Assembly: GCF_002007485.1 (NCBI RefSeq)
Contig: NZ_CP015820.1
Coordinates: forward strand, 1,612,001 to 1,676,000
DNA: 64,000 nt
Reading direction: 5' to 3'
Origin: Ditibartonella apihabitans
GTDB taxonomy: Bacteria; Pseudomonadota; Alphaproteobacteria; Rhizobiales; Rhizobiaceae
In this document: in pieces, positions 50,325 to 60,725 of the stretch
Position numbering within the stretch: the stretch's first letter is position 1
Layout: each line of letters opens with the position of its first letter
Made by a program: the position numbers and the translations under genes
The notes under the pieces: generated by a model
What the model was told of the DNA's origin: nothing
Databases searched by the model: none
The model's input: only the letters and a program-made list of their open reading frames with translations

Positions 50325-51232
50325 GACGCGTCCTCCAACATCCACTTTACAAGATCGCCAAACGAGCGACCCGCCACTTTCGCCATGTCCGGTACAAGAG
50401 AGGTGGGTGTCATACCCGGTTGTGTGTTGATTTCCAACCAGACCAACTCACCTTTCTCCTCGTCAAAACGAAAATCCGAGCGGCTAACACCTCTGCACCC
50501 GAGTGCCTGATGTGCTGCCACAGACATCCTTTGCACATTTTGGTAAATATTTGGTGAAAGTGGTGCAGGACAAACGTGTTTTGATCCGCCCGGCTTATAT
50601 TTTGATTGAAAATCGTAAAATTGAAATTCTTTGTCCGGCACAATCTCGCAAACTTCCAACGCTTCTCCACCCAAAACAGCGCAGGTCAGCTCCCTTCCCG
50701 CAACATATTTTTCTACGATGACATCATCGCCATAGTGCCAGGATGATCCGGTAATTTCGGATGGCGGTGTATTTTGACCGGCCTTGACGATAACCACGCC
50801 AAAGCTCGACCCTTCATAAACCGGCTTGATAACATAAGGAGGCTCGATCGGATGGATTTTTCCAATCTCGAAACGGTTCATCACGCGCGACGGCGCAACC
50901 TTTACACCATTTGCTGCCGCAACGATTTTTGCCCGCCCCTTATCCATAGCAAGAGCGGACGCCAAAACACCCGAATGGGTGTAAGGAATTTGCAAAAATT
51001 CCAATATGCCCTGAATACGGCCATCTTCACCAAAAATACCATGTAAAGCATTGAACGCAATATCAGGCTTTAATTCCGACAGTCTGGACGCAACATCGCG
51101 CCCGACATCAACTTTTGTGACTTTATAACCGAGATTTTCAATGGCCTCTGCACATGCCGTTCCCGAAGACAGACTTATCGGGCGCTCGGAAGAAAAACCA
51201 CCCATCAATACGGCAACATGCTTTTTCGCCAT
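50312..51232 (-). CDS. ddlB: D-alanine--D-alanine ligase
   Basis: A 306-residue ATP-grasp ligase that makes D-Ala-D-Ala for MurF. It has [20 protein letters not shown] (about residues 7-26; the S-E-R-x-S family start), [20 protein letters not shown] (about 64-83), the ATP-grasp lysine in [35 protein letters not shown], and [20 protein letters not shown] with the Mg ligands. It starts with GGGAG upstream and lies 750 bases from murB, so it probably has its own promoter. ftsQ begins inside its end. Confidence 0.96.
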   Translation of the reverse strand: MAKKHVAVLMGGFSSERPISLSSGTACAEAIENLGYKVTKVDVGRDVASRLSELKPDIAFNALHGIFGEDGRIQGILEFLQIPYTHSGVLASALAMDKGRAKIVAAANGVKVAPSRVMNRFEIGKIHPIEPPYVIKPVYEGSSFGVVIVKAGQNTPPSEITGSSWHYGDDVIVEKYVAGRELTCAVLGGEALEVCEIVPDKEFQFYDFQSKYKPGGSKHVCPAPLSPNIYQNVQRMSVAAHQALGCRGVSRSDFRFDEEKGELVWLEINTQPGMTPTSLVPDMAKVAGRSFGDLVKWMLEDASCMR

Positions 51233-51984
51233 TACGAAAAAACTCCCTCAGAAACCACTAAATATAGACCCCATCTAAACAACCGATACTATCGGTCGTC
51301 TGAAAATCCAAATCATCCTTGCGAATCAATGGACTAGCATTAACCATAATGAATCAGAATCATCCCATTCTGACAACCCCCGCATCATGCAAGATGCTGA
51401 TTCGAAAGGCGAAATTCCTTTCATCCCTTTGAAATGACTCATAGATTTTTTTCAGTTTTTTTTCATTATCTGTCATTTTATCCGTGGGCATAATCCGTTC
51501 TTTCGAAAAACGGCAATTGCAGGCCCCCTCGCACACCGAGTGGTTTTGCTAATTCCTGTCTTACAATTTTGAAAACGAACAAAAATACGCGATACACAGA
51601 CTGACTTTTAACGGCTTTGATGAAAGCTCCGGTCAGAAGCCCGAGTTTTACGCAAAACAACGTAATCAATAAAAAAGATAACCGGCTTTATAACCCGACA
51701 GATTTCCGTTCCGGAAATATCAGTATTTTCCGGAAATCATCCGTAAGTTTTTCCATTGTTCAAAAAATCGGACAATGAATAAAATTTATTAGTTCATAAA
51801 CCAGCTAAATTTTATTTTATATTTATTACAGTGTAATTATACACAAGATTATAAATAATCAAATTCATTTTTATAAATGTTTTTATCTTTCAGGGTATTA
51901 AAATTATAAAATTACAAGTCTTGGAAATGGACCTGAATTGAAAAGGCGCAAAGATTTGCTTGCGCCTCTTTATTTTTACCCGTT
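51233..51984. other. murB-ddlB gap
   Basis: About 750 bases without a recognisable gene; the middle part (51770-51930) is extremely AT-rich. The murB terminator is at 51944-51967. The ddlB-ftsQ-ftsA promoter is presumably in the part next to ddlB. Confidence 0.5.
51944..51967 (-). terminator. Terminator of the ftsW-murG-murC-murB block
   Basis: AGGCGCAA pairs with TTGCGCCT around an eight-base loop, followed on the minus strand by TTTTC. It is 18 bases beyond the murB stop. Confidence 0.75.
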
Positions 51985-52947
51985 TCAATGGGGAGCTATA
52001 AAAGGTTCTACAATTCTATCGGGCAAAAATTGGCCGATGCGTTTAATTTCCCAATGAAGCACAATTCCGGTTTTTTCAAATACCCGCTTCCTTACTGTTT
52101 CGCCTAAAAGCTCGAGATCATAGGCGGTTGCATTACCTTTATTGATCATGAAATTACAATGCATGGTGCTCATCTCGGCTCCACCGATTGTCAAGCCGCG
52201 ACAGCCCGCTTCATCAATGACTTTCCATGCCGATGTACCCTCCGGGTTACGGAAGGTTGAACCGCCGGTTTTTTCACGAATGGGTTGAACTTCTTCGCGG
52301 TGGCGAATGGCCTCGTCCATGGCTTTTTTAATGTCTTCCTTGTTGCCTTTTGGCCCTTCAAGCAAAGCACCGACAAAGATCAAATCATCATCGACCTTTG
52401 ATTGACGATAGGAATAGTGCATATCCGAAAGATTGAGGATATGGCGTTTTCCCTCGCGGTCGAGTGCATAGACTTCAACAACATGTTGTGCTGTCTCGCC
52501 GCCATTGGCTCCGCCATTCATCTTCAATGCGCCGCCGAGACCTCCCGGTATTCCGCAATAAAAATGAAAGCCTGAAATTCCGGCTTCCAGTGCGACAGAA
52601 GCAAGCCTTTTATCGGTGGTTGCGGCACCGGCAAAAATGCGCGTCTGCGAAACTTGCTGGGTTTCACCAAAACCTTTGGCCGAAAGACGGATTGTTACAC
52701 CGGCAATGCCGCCATCACGTATCAGCAAATTGGAACCGATACCGACAATTGTTATCGGTATATCACGCGGCAATTTTTGTAAAAAAGCTGCAAGATCGGC
52801 TTCATCTGCCGGTTGATAGAAGACTTCGGCAAGGCCACCGGCGCGAAACCAGGTGACTTTGCTCATATCCACATTTGGGTGAATTCGTCCTCTTATGCCT
52901 TCAAGAGAAGGTTGCAACCGCTTTAAAAGTGCTTCGCCATCTATCAT
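51985..52947 (-). CDS. murB: UDP-N-acetylmuramate dehydrogenase
   Basis: A 320-residue FAD enzyme that reduces enolpyruvyl-UDP-GlcNAc to UDP-MurNAc. It shows [20 protein letters not shown] (about residues 31-50), the FAD loop [20 protein letters not shown] (about 67-86), [20 protein letters not shown] (about 137-156), the catalytic serine in [12 protein letters not shown], and [11 protein letters not shown] at the end. It lacks the loop of E. coli MurB, so it is a type II enzyme. It starts 11 bases after the murC stop. Confidence 0.96.
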   Translation of the reverse strand: MIDGEALLKRLQPSLEGIRGRIHPNVDMSKVTWFRAGGLAEVFYQPADEADLAAFLQKLPRDIPITIVGIGSNLLIRDGGIAGVTIRLSAKGFGETQQVSQTRIFAGAATTDKRLASVALEAGISGFHFYCGIPGGLGGALKMNGGANGGETAQHVVEVYALDREGKRHILNLSDMHYSYRQSKVDDDLIFVGALLEGPKGNKEDIKKAMDEAIRHREEVQPIREKTGGSTFRNPEGTSAWKVIDEAGCRGLTIGGAEMSTMHCNFMINKGNATAYDLELLGETVRKRVFEKTGIVLHWEIKRIGQFLPDRIVEPFIAPH

Positions 52948-52958
52948 CTGACCAAAAC

Positions 52959-54368
52959 TTATTTTTTATCGAGATCTGCCAATTCATTGGGTAGAGCATA
53001 AGCCCATTGGGTAATATTGCCAGCCCCGAGGAAGACAACATAATCACCAGGCTTTGCAATTTTTCTCACAATCGGGGCGATTTCCTTCGGGTCGGCAATA
53101 TATCGCGCATCACGATGGCCGGCAGTTTTAATCCGGTCAACCAGAGCTTTCGAGTTGACACCTTCAATCGGGTCTTCTCCGGCCGGATAAACCGGAGCGA
53201 CAAGAATTGTGTCGGCATCATTGAAACAGGTTGCAAATTCATCAAAAAGGTTATGAAGGCGCGTATAACGGTGCGGCTGGGCAATAGCAATGACACGACC
53301 TTTTACACTTTCACGAGCAGCTTTGAGCACAGCTTTGATTTCAACCGGATGGTGTCCATAGTCATCAAAAATTTCGACACCGTTCCAGCTACCGGTATGG
53401 GTAAAGCGGCGTTTGACACCGCCAAAGCCCGCCAATCCTTTGATAATGGCGTCATCGGAAACGCCAAGTTCGTGAGCAACTGCAATGGCTGCCGTGGCAT
53501 TCAGCACATTATGACGACCAGGCATTGGCAAAACCAGATTTTTCATCTCGATAACCGCACCGGTTTTACGCGAGCGTATGACGACATCAAAATGCGATTT
53601 CGGCCCTTCCATATGGTGGTTCAGAAAGCGCACATCTGCCTGCGGGTTGGAGCCGTAAGTGATGACGCGACGGTCATCAATGCGGCTCACCAATGCTTGC
53701 ACTTCCGGATGATCAAGACACATGACGCCAAAACCGTAGAAAGGAACATTCTCGACAAATTGCAAGTAAGCTTCGCGTTCTGCTTCGAAAGTCCCGTAAT
53801 GATCAAGATGTTCAGGATCAATATTGGTAACAACTGCGACATCGGCGGGAAGTTTTAAAAATGTACCATCGCTTTCGTCGGCTTCGACCACCATCCAATC
53901 GCCTTCACCCATACGTGCATTGGTACCATAAGCGTTGACAATACCGCCATTGATCACAGTCGGGTCAAGATTACCGGCTTCGAGAAGCGTGCCGATCAAT
54001 GAAGTGGTTGTGGTTTTTCCGTGCGTACCGCCAATAGCGACAGCCTGCTTGAAACGCATCAATTCGGCAAGCATTTCAGCCCGTCTCACAATCGGTAGAT
54101 GACGTTCTTTGGCGGCAATATATTCCGGATTATTTTTATGAATAGCCGTTGAAACAACGACAACTTCGGCCTGCCCCAGATTATCGGCACTGTGGCCGAC
54201 ATGAATTTTTATTCCGTGGGAGCGCAAACGCTCGACATTGGCATTATCCGCCTGATCGGAACCTTGAACTTTATAGCCCAGATTATGGAGCACTTCGGCA
54301 ATACCGCTCATGCCTATACCCCCAATTCCCACAAAGTGGATAAGGCCAATACTCAAGGGCATTTTCAT
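52959..54368 (-). CDS. murC: UDP-N-acetylmuramate--L-alanine ligase
   Basis: A 469-residue Mur ligase that adds L-alanine to UDP-MurNAc with ATP. It shows the Rossmann start [20 protein letters not shown] (about residues 8-27), the P-loop [20 protein letters not shown] (about 112-131), the ESDGTF region ([15 protein letters not shown]), [19 protein letters not shown], and [21 protein letters not shown] (split across the 340s), characteristic of MurC. It overlaps the murG stop by four bases and precedes murB. Confidence 0.97.
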   Translation of the reverse strand: MKMPLSIGLIHFVGIGGIGMSGIAEVLHNLGYKVQGSDQADNANVERLRSHGIKIHVGHSADNLGQAEVVVVSTAIHKNNPEYIAAKERHLPIVRRAEMLAELMRFKQAVAIGGTHGKTTTTSLIGTLLEAGNLDPTVINGGIVNAYGTNARMGEGDWMVVEADESDGTFLKLPADVAVVTNIDPEHLDHYGTFEAEREAYLQFVENVPFYGFGVMCLDHPEVQALVSRIDDRRVITYGSNPQADVRFLNHHMEGPKSHFDVVIRSRKTGAVIEMKNLVLPMPGRHNVLNATAAIAVAHELGVSDDAIIKGLAGFGGVKRRFTHTGSWNGVEIFDDYGHHPVEIKAVLKAARESVKGRVIAIAQPHRYTRLHNLFDEFATCFNDADTILVAPVYPAGEDPIEGVNSKALVDRIKTAGHRDARYIADPKEIAPIVRKIAKPGDYVVFLGAGNITQWAYALPNELADLDKK

Positions 54369-55489
54369 GAAGTTTCTCCTTCTTTAAATTCTTTTACTGT
54401 TTTGCCCGCAACCAATGCTTCTGCAAGATCTGCCAATTTTTTTGTGGCATCTCTATGACCTGCAGTTTTGGCAACTTTTGCCTGTGTAATAAGAAGAGCG
54501 CTGTTTTTGGCAACCGCATCAATCATTTTTGCAAGCTCGTGACTATCAAGTTCTTTCTGCTGCATCACTTTAACGGCACCGGTCGCAGCGAGCCTTGCTG
54601 CATTGGCTGCCTGATCGTGATCGAGTGCATAAGGGTATGGAACAAGCAAAGCGGGTCTGCCGATTGCTGCAATTTCAGACACTGTAGAAGCGCCCGATCG
54701 TGCAATAATGAATTGGGCATTGGCAATACGCTTCGGCATATCCTCGAAAAATTCTTTAACTTCGGCTTCGACTTGAAGATTCCGATAGGTTTCGACGAGT
54801 TCGTTTTGGTCACCCCTGACCTGCTGGACAATATGCAACCGTTTTTTTACATCATCGCCAAGCAGTTTTACCGCTGCCGGTACAATTTCATTGAAAAAGG
54901 AAGCTCCCTGACTGCCGCCGAAAATCAAAAGATTGAAAGCATCAGTTCCATCAGACGGGCGGTAGGGTTGTTCCGAGGCTTCGATCACCGCATCACGAAC
55001 CGGATTGCCGGTTACAACAATTTTGTCTTTATACGGCCCTTCATCTTCAAGAAAGCCGCCGGCAATGGCATCAACCCGTTCAGCCAAAGCCTTATTGGCA
55101 CGCCCCATCACCGCATTCTGCTCGTGAATAAAGGCGCGCAAACCAATCGACTTTGCCGCATAAAGCGGCGGCAATGTGGGATAGCCGCCAAATCCTGCAA
55201 CAAGTACGGGTCGCAATTTCTTAAATAACCGTCGTGATGCCCGAACACCTTTCAAAAGCTGCCAGAGAGTTTTCGCCACCGCAAAAGGATTTTTGCTCGT
55301 TATAGTTGCCGAGGGAATAACATGCACATGATCATCGTCAAATGTGCGCACAAAGCGTCTTGCCCTGTCATCGGTAATCAAATGTACATCATAGCCCCGC
55401 CGGACAAGTTCGCCTCTTAAAGCTTCGGCAGGAAAAAGATGGCCACCGGTGCCACCCGCAACCAGAACAATTATTTTTTTATCAGTCAT
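54365..55489 (-). CDS. murG: UDP-GlcNAc:lipid I N-acetylglucosaminyltransferase
   Basis: A 374-residue GT-B glycosyltransferase on the cytoplasmic face that converts lipid I to lipid II. It shows the N-terminal glycine motif [20 protein letters not shown] (about residues 9-28), [20 protein letters not shown] (about 92-111), [35 protein letters not shown] (about 190-207), and the UDP-sugar motif [20 protein letters not shown] (about 257-276) with [16 protein letters not shown]. It begins two bases after ftsW and overlaps murC by four. Confidence 0.97.
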   Translation of the reverse strand: MTDKKIIVLVAGGTGGHLFPAEALRGELVRRGYDVHLITDDRARRFVRTFDDDHVHVIPSATITSKNPFAVAKTLWQLLKGVRASRRLFKKLRPVLVAGFGGYPTLPPLYAAKSIGLRAFIHEQNAVMGRANKALAERVDAIAGGFLEDEGPYKDKIVVTGNPVRDAVIEASEQPYRPSDGTDAFNLLIFGGSQGASFFNEIVPAAVKLLGDDVKKRLHIVQQVRGDQNELVETYRNLQVEAEVKEFFEDMPKRIANAQFIIARSGASTVSEIAAIGRPALLVPYPYALDHDQAANAARLAATGAVKVMQQKELDSHELAKMIDAVAKNSALLITQAKVAKTAGHRDATKKLADLAEALVAGKTVKEFKEGETS

Positions 55490-55490
55490 C

Positions 55491-56636
55491 TCACACCGCT
55501 GGCAGAATAGTCGGTAACGACGCTGAAAGCCTTGCTTCGGGGCGTCTACGCGTCAAGCTCAACAAGATTCCCATGGAAATTGCAATTGCCACCATAGACG
55601 AACCACCATAAGAGATAAATGGCAAAGTCATGCCTTTTGGCGGCATTAAATGCAGGTTAACTGCCATATTGATCATGGATTGGCAACCGAACAGAATAGC
55701 CATGCCTGCAATAGCAAAGCGGGTAAACGAATCCCGTTCATTCATAGCTATTTTCATGGATCTGATAACGATGAAGGCGAAAAGTGCAACAATCAGCAGG
55801 CAAAGAACAATGCCATATTCTTCCGCCGCAACCGAAAATACAAAGTCTGTGTGACTGTCTGGAACAATCCGTTTGACTGTCCCCTCGCCCGGCCCCTGCC
55901 CGAACCAGCCGCCATGCAAAATAGCCTCACGCCCGACATCCACCTGAAATGTATCGCCTTCGCCGGTCAAAAACCCGTTGACGCGTTCCTGAACGTGGTG
56001 AACGAAAAGATAGGCGCCAAAACCGCCAACAATCGCAAGCCCGATGAACAGAATGATGATGAAAATCGGCACACCGGCAAGGAAGAACAGGCCGCCCCAA
56101 GTGGCGCTGATAAGCATTGTCTGCCCGATATCGGGTTCAAGCACCAGAAGGCAAGCACATGTTCCATAAAGAATAATGGCAAGCAAAAAGCCCGGAATGC
56201 CGTTTTTTCTGGTCTGATCGGAAAACAGCCATGCCGACATAACGACGAAAGCCGGTTTCATGAATTCGGATGCCTGCACAGATACGCCGAGGACCGAAAT
56301 CCACCGTCTCGACCCCTTGACTTCGGCGCCAAACAACAAGGTTGCGACCAGTAGAACAAGTGTTACCAGCAATAGTAGCGCGCAAAACCGGCGAATATTG
56401 CGCGGGGTAAAGAAGGAAACAAAAATCATCGTAAAAAGTGCGGGAAAGCTGAAAATAATGTGCCAACGCACAAAATAGAAACTGTCGGCAATACCGATTT
56501 TGCTTGCAACGGTAGGACTTGCAGCAAAGGAAAGCATAATGCCAAGCCCCATTAACATGAGACAGGCTGCCAGAATTGGCCGGTCTATTGTCCACCACCA
56601 ATTGGCTATCGGTCCACGGTCTGCACGAGAAACCAT
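55491..56636 (-). CDS. ftsW: SEDS glycan polymerase FtsW
   Basis: A 381-residue polytopic protein with about ten helices, the septal peptidoglycan glycosyltransferase working with FtsI. It shows WTIDRPILAACLMLMGLGIM (first helix), KGSRRWISVLGVSVQASEFM with the conserved Q-x-S-E (about residues 107-126), LVLEPDIGQTMLISATWGGL (about 163-182), VGREAILHGGWFGQGPGEGT (about 235-254), DSHTDFVFSVAAEEYG, and the SEDS signature LPFISYGGSSMVAIAISMGI near the end. A terminator separates it from murD, so it probably has its own promoter in the 180-base gap. Confidence 0.96.
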   Translation of the reverse strand: MVSRADRGPIANWWWTIDRPILAACLMLMGLGIMLSFAASPTVASKIGIADSFYFVRWHIIFSFPALFTMIFVSFFTPRNIRRFCALLLLVTLVLLVATLLFGAEVKGSRRWISVLGVSVQASEFMKPAFVVMSAWLFSDQTRKNGIPGFLLAIILYGTCACLLVLEPDIGQTMLISATWGGLFFLAGVPIFIIILFIGLAIVGGFGAYLFVHHVQERVNGFLTGEGDTFQVDVGREAILHGGWFGQGPGEGTVKRIVPDSHTDFVFSVAAEEYGIVLCLLIVALFAFIVIRSMKIAMNERDSFTRFAIAGMAILFGCQSMINMAVNLHLMPPKGMTLPFISYGGSSMVAIAISMGILLSLTRRRPEARLSASLPTILPAV

Positions 56637-56753
56637 TTCAACCCCTTTGTTACTAATGTCCGTTCAAGAACAATTTTTGCTCATTTATCAGTAGAAATTA
56701 CGCCGAAAAGGATTCCGGTTGGTTAACGCGCACTCAACTTTTTAATTATGGAC

Positions 56754-56789
56754 AAAAAAATGGCTTCGACCGTCTCAAGCCGAAGCCAT
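56754..56789 (-). terminator. Rho-independent terminator between murD and ftsW
   Basis: ATGGCTTCG pairs with CGAAGCCAT around a 12-base loop. On the minus strand it is followed by TTTTTTTG (the A-run at 56754-56760), 27 bases beyond the murD stop, a classic terminator inside the dcw cluster. Confidence 0.85.
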
Positions 56790-56816
56790 GAAATATAGGA
56801 GAAACAAAAATGGAGA

Positions 56817-58208
56817 TTACAACGCTTTTACAAAAGCTTTGAAGGCATCACCACGAGCGCCATAATTTTTGAACTGGTCATAGCTTGCACAAGCAGGCGA
56901 AAGCAGAACGGCCACTTCTTCGGCTTTGTCTGCCCCCGCATCCTGATGGGCTTCCTGAACAGCTTTTTCCAGTGTTCCCGACATCGAAATCGGAAATGCT
57001 CCGTTGATAGTGCGGGCAAAATCTTCCGCAGCATCACCGATGAGGTAGGCTTTGCGGATTTTCGGGAAATAATCTTTCAAAGCGGTAATGCCGCCTTCTT
57101 TTGCAAGACCGCCAATAATCCAGTAAATATGATCAAAGGTGGCGAGCGCCGGTGCACTTGCCTCGGCATTGGTTGCCTTGCTATCATCGACATAAAGAGC
57201 ATTGCCGATTTTTCTGACTTGCTGCATACGGTGCGGCAGCCCGACATAAGAGGCAAAAATACGTTGCAATTCAACCGGTTTGATTTTCAAAATATCAAGG
57301 GTGCCGAGTGCCATCAAAGCATTCTGGGCATTATGACTGCCGCGAAGCGAGTCTATTCCCGAAAGCGACAAACGTGCTTCCGCTTTGCCGTTCTCCACAC
57401 TGAAAAGCTCGTCTTTGACAGCATAATATCCGCTCTTCAAAACCTTGTCTTTTGAAACGGGATAAACTTTATGATGGTCATGTAAAAGCTCTTCATAGAT
57501 TTTTGTCGAATTTTCATCATCAACGGCAACCAATGCCGTTTTCGCGCCATTTACCAGCCGTTTTTTGATTTCGCAATAATGGGCAAATGTCCCGTGCCGG
57601 TCGATATGATCGGGTGAAATATTAAGAAGAATGCCAACCGTCGGGTTGATGGACGGCGTCAGATCAATCTGGAAAGATGAGCATTCAATTACGTAAAAGC
57701 GATTTTTTTCAAACGGCTCGAGCGACAAAATAGCGGTACCGATATTGCCACCCATTTCCGACAATTTTCCACTCTCGTTCAGAAGATGATTGATGAGTGC
57801 TGTTGTGGTGGATTTGCCATTGGTGCCGGTAATTGCAATGAAGGGCATATCCGCGTCGGAAAGTTTATTGTGTTTGAGATAAGCATTGCGCTCGCGAATG
57901 AACAATTCAATGTCGCCGATAATTTCAACACCGGCAGCTTTTGCGAGTTTGACTGTCCAGTGGGGTTCGGGATTGGTGAGCGGCACACCGGGAGCTAGAA
58001 CGAGAGCCGAGATTGTTGACCAATCAACATTATGAAGATCGCTCACCGGAATATTCTCAGCACGCGTTTTTTCGACGGTTTCCATTTTGTCATCCCATGC
58101 GAGAACGTCCGCACCACCGGCAAGAAGCGATTTTGCTGTGGCAACACCCGAACCACCAAGTCCAAAGAGTGCAACTTTTTTATTCTTGAAAGAATTGATT
58201 ATAATCAT
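56817..58208 (-). CDS. murD: UDP-N-acetylmuramoyl-L-alanine--D-glutamate ligase
   Basis: A 463-residue Mur ligase that adds D-glutamate. It shows KVALFGLGGSGVATAKSLLA (about residues 9-28), the P-loop ITGTNGKSTTTALINHLL (about 127-144), ISPDHIDRHGTFAHYCEIKK, GLPHRMQQVRKIGNALYVDD with SKATNAEASAPAL, and LLSPACASYDQFKNYGARGD (about 435-454), the MurD C-terminal signature. It starts five bases after mraY and is the last gene before a terminator. Confidence 0.97.
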   Translation of the reverse strand: MIIINSFKNKKVALFGLGGSGVATAKSLLAGGADVLAWDDKMETVEKTRAENIPVSDLHNVDWSTISALVLAPGVPLTNPEPHWTVKLAKAAGVEIIGDIELFIRERNAYLKHNKLSDADMPFIAITGTNGKSTTTALINHLLNESGKLSEMGGNIGTAILSLEPFEKNRFYVIECSSFQIDLTPSINPTVGILLNISPDHIDRHGTFAHYCEIKKRLVNGAKTALVAVDDENSTKIYEELLHDHHKVYPVSKDKVLKSGYYAVKDELFSVENGKAEARLSLSGIDSLRGSHNAQNALMALGTLDILKIKPVELQRIFASYVGLPHRMQQVRKIGNALYVDDSKATNAEASAPALATFDHIYWIIGGLAKEGGITALKDYFPKIRKAYLIGDAAEDFARTINGAFPISMSGTLEKAVQEAHQDAGADKAEEVAVLLSPACASYDQFKNYGARGDAFKAFVKAL

Positions 58209-58213
58209 TTTGC

Positions 58214-59284
58214 TTATCTTAATTTAAGAGTTGAAAGACCGATCAGGGCAAGCACAATCGAGATAATCCAGAAACGTATAACGACCTGACTTTCCGTCCA
58301 GCCTTTTTTCTCGAAATGGTGGTGGATCGGCGCCATGAGGAAAACGCGTTTTCCTGTCAATTTGAACCAGAAAACCTGAATAATAACGGAGAGTGCTTCC
58401 ATAACGAAGAGCCCGCCGATGACAGCAAGAACGATTTCATGTTTTGTTGCAACCGCAACAGCACCCAACATTCCGCCAAGTGCAAGCGAGCCGGTGTCAC
58501 CCATAAAAATTGCGGCAGGCGGCGCATTAAACCACAAAAAGCCAAGTCCCGCTCCGACAACTGCACCGAGAAGCACTGTCAGTTCGCCTGAACCCGCGAC
58601 ATAGTGGATCTGAAGATAATCGGCAAAATTGATATTGCCGGACAAATAGGCAATGAGCGCGAATGACGAAGCGGCCACCATGACCGGAACAATGGCAAGG
58701 CCGTCAAGACCATCAGTAAAATTGACCGCGTTACCCGCTCCCACCATGACAAAAGCAGCAAAGGGAATAAAAAACCAGCCGAGATTGAGCAAATAATCTT
58801 TCACAAAAGGAAGTGCGAGGCCCGTTGATTCGAAATGCATAATGACGCCGGAGGCGACAATGGCAATGATAAATTCCAATGTCAGACGAGCCTTTCCGGA
58901 AAAGCCTTTTTCGCTTTGTTTGGTGACTTTGAGATAATCATCATAAAAGCCGATTGCGCCGAAGGCCAACATAACGAGAAGTACAACCCAAAAATAGATA
59001 TTGGAAAGATTACACCATAGAAGTGCAGAAACCACCGTACCGCTCAAAATCATCAAACCGCCCATGGTCGGGGTACCGGCTTTTTTGAAGTGGGTTTGCG
59101 GACCGTCGGCACGGATTGGCTGGCCTTTGCCCTGACGCACTTTCAACGAGGCGATAATGCTTGGTCCGAACAGAAAAACAATCAGTCCCGACGTTAGCAA
59201 AGCCGCACCGGTGCGGAACGTAATATAGCGGAACACCCCGACACCGGGCAGAATATCGGTCAGTGATGAAAAATACATCAACAT
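58214..59284 (-). CDS. mraY: Phospho-N-acetylmuramoyl-pentapeptide-transferase
   Basis: A 356-residue membrane enzyme with ten helices that transfers phospho-MurNAc-pentapeptide to undecaprenyl phosphate, giving lipid I. It shows [20 protein letters not shown] (about residues 67-86), the aspartate pair [20 protein letters not shown] (about 112-131), [18 protein letters not shown] (about 188-205), [20 protein letters not shown] (about 250-269) and [20 protein letters not shown] (about 317-336, the HHH motif). It sits in the murF-mraY-murD row with short gaps. Confidence 0.98.
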   Translation of the reverse strand: MLMYFSSLTDILPGVGVFRYITFRTGAALLTSGLIVFLFGPSIIASLKVRQGKGQPIRADGPQTHFKKAGTPTMGGLMILSGTVVSALLWCNLSNIYFWVVLLVMLAFGAIGFYDDYLKVTKQSEKGFSGKARLTLEFIIAIVASGVIMHFESTGLALPFVKDYLLNLGWFFIPFAAFVMVGAGNAVNFTDGLDGLAIVPVMVAASSFALIAYLSGNINFADYLQIHYVAGSGELTVLLGAVVGAGLGFLWFNAPPAAIFMGDTGSLALGGMLGAVAVATKHEIVLAVIGGLFVMEALSVIIQVFWFKLTGKRVFLMAPIHHHFEKKGWTESQVVIRFWIISIVLALIGLSTLKLR

Positions 59285-59306
59285 GGAAGCTTGGCCTTTT
59301 TAACTT

Positions 59307-60725
59307 TCAATCGGCTTTCTTATAACGTTCAAGCAAAGCCGACACAACACGCGAAGAGCGAATGGAATTCGATGATTTGACCATGATGACATCACCATCA
59401 TGAATGTCTTTGAGAATGAGAGGGATAACCTCTTCGACATTTTCTTTCAAATAAACTTTGAGCTTTTTTGCAAGCTCTTGTTCCAAAGGTTTGATTTCGC
59501 GTCCAATGAGATAAACCGGATTGGCACCCGAGGCAAAAACCGGTTCGGCAAGTTCGCGGTGAAGTTTTTCGCTATATTTTCCAAGTTCGAGCATATCGCC
59601 AAGCACCGCAATGCGCCGCCCGCGTGCGCCAGTTTTGGCTTGCTTCAAAAGTTCAAGACTTGCCCGCATGGAAGCCGGATTGGCATTATAACTTTCGTCA
59701 ATCAGCGTGAATGTCCCGCCCGCTGGCAATTCCAGATGATAACGTGCGCCGCGCCCGTTTTCGGCGCTAAATGTTGCCATGGCCATAACAATATGTGCCA
59801 TATCGGCACCAACACAATCACACGCACCGAGCACGGCCAGACAGTCCTGCACAATATGGCGTCCGGGTGCTGCAACCTTCACCATGGCTTCAGTGTCGCC
59901 AATCTTCACACTCATACTTGAACAGTCGGCCAACATATGGAGTTTTTCCAAGCGATAGTCGGCACCTTTTGCTTCGCCGAAACTCAATATATTTTCAATC
60001 CCGCACGCTTTGGCCTTATCGGAAAGAAAGTGGAAAAAATCATCATCGGCATTAAGAAGTGCTGTCCCGCCTTTTTCGACACCTTCGAAAATTTCAGCTT
60101 TCGCTGTGGCAATTTCCTCGACACTCGAGAAGAACCCCAGATGCACCGCCGCAACCTTGGTAATAATGGCTAAATGAGGCCGCACCATTTTTACCAATGG
60201 GCGGATTTCACCAGAATGGTTCATGCCGATTTCAAACACACCATAATCTGTATCGGCCGGCATACGGGCAAGGGTTAGCGGCACTCCCCATTGATTATTG
60301 AACGACGCAGGATTGGCGTGAACTTTTCCGACAGCTCCAAGACAGTGGCGCAGTGCTTCTTTCGTCGTCGTTTTGCCGACAGATCCGGTCACAGCAATAA
60401 TTTTTGCGCCTGATCTCGCCCTTGCTGCGACTGCAAGCTCATCAAGAGCTTTCAGTGCATCATTAACTGCAATCATCGGCACACCGAGTTTTTGAATGTC
60501 TGCTTTGTGGGCTTTTTCGATAATCAACAAGCCTGCTCTGGCCTCGGCAGCTTTCGCCGCAAAATCATGTCCATCCAGTTTTTCGCCCTTGATACAGAAA
60601 AAGATTTCGCCCCGCTTTACGGTGCGGCTATCAATCGAAACGCCCGATAATTCATCCGGCAAATTGCCGATGATCTCGCCATCAATTGCTTTTTTAAGCT
60701 CGGCTTTCGTCCATAATGGCATCAT
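59307..60725 (-). CDS. murF: UDP-MurNAc-tripeptide--D-alanyl-D-alanine ligase
   Basis: A 472-residue Mur ligase that attaches the D-Ala-D-Ala dipeptide. It shows the N-domain [20 protein letters not shown] (about residues 24-43), the P-loop [20 protein letters not shown] (about 109-128), [40 protein letters not shown], and [20 protein letters not shown] (about 346-365), with [18 protein letters not shown]. It overlaps the murE stop by four bases (ATGA). Confidence 0.97.
   Translation of the reverse strand: MMPLWTKAELKKAIDGEIIGNLPDELSGVSIDSRTVKRGEIFFCIKGEKLDGHDFAAKAAEARAGLLIIEKAHKADIQKLGVPMIAVNDALKALDELAVAARARSGAKIIAVTGSVGKTTTKEALRHCLGAVGKVHANPASFNNQWGVPLTLARMPADTDYGVFEIGMNHSGEIRPLVKMVRPHLAIITKVAAVHLGFFSSVEEIATAKAEIFEGVEKGGTALLNADDDFFHFLSDKAKACGIENILSFGEAKGADYRLEKLHMLADCSSMSVKIGDTEAMVKVAAPGRHIVQDCLAVLGACDCVGADMAHIVMAMATFSAENGRGARYHLELPAGGTFTLIDESYNANPASMRASLELLKQAKTGARGRRIAVLGDMLELGKYSEKLHRELAEPVFASGANPVYLIGREIKPLEQELAKKLKVYLKENVEEVIPLILKDIHDGDVIMVKSSNSIRSSRVVSALLERYKKAD

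Noticed and set aside
53007-53858. 283-codon plus-strand frame
   Set aside because: Antisense to murC, with no motif of its own.
54455-55228. 257-codon plus-strand frame
   Set aside because: Antisense to murG, no recognisable domains.
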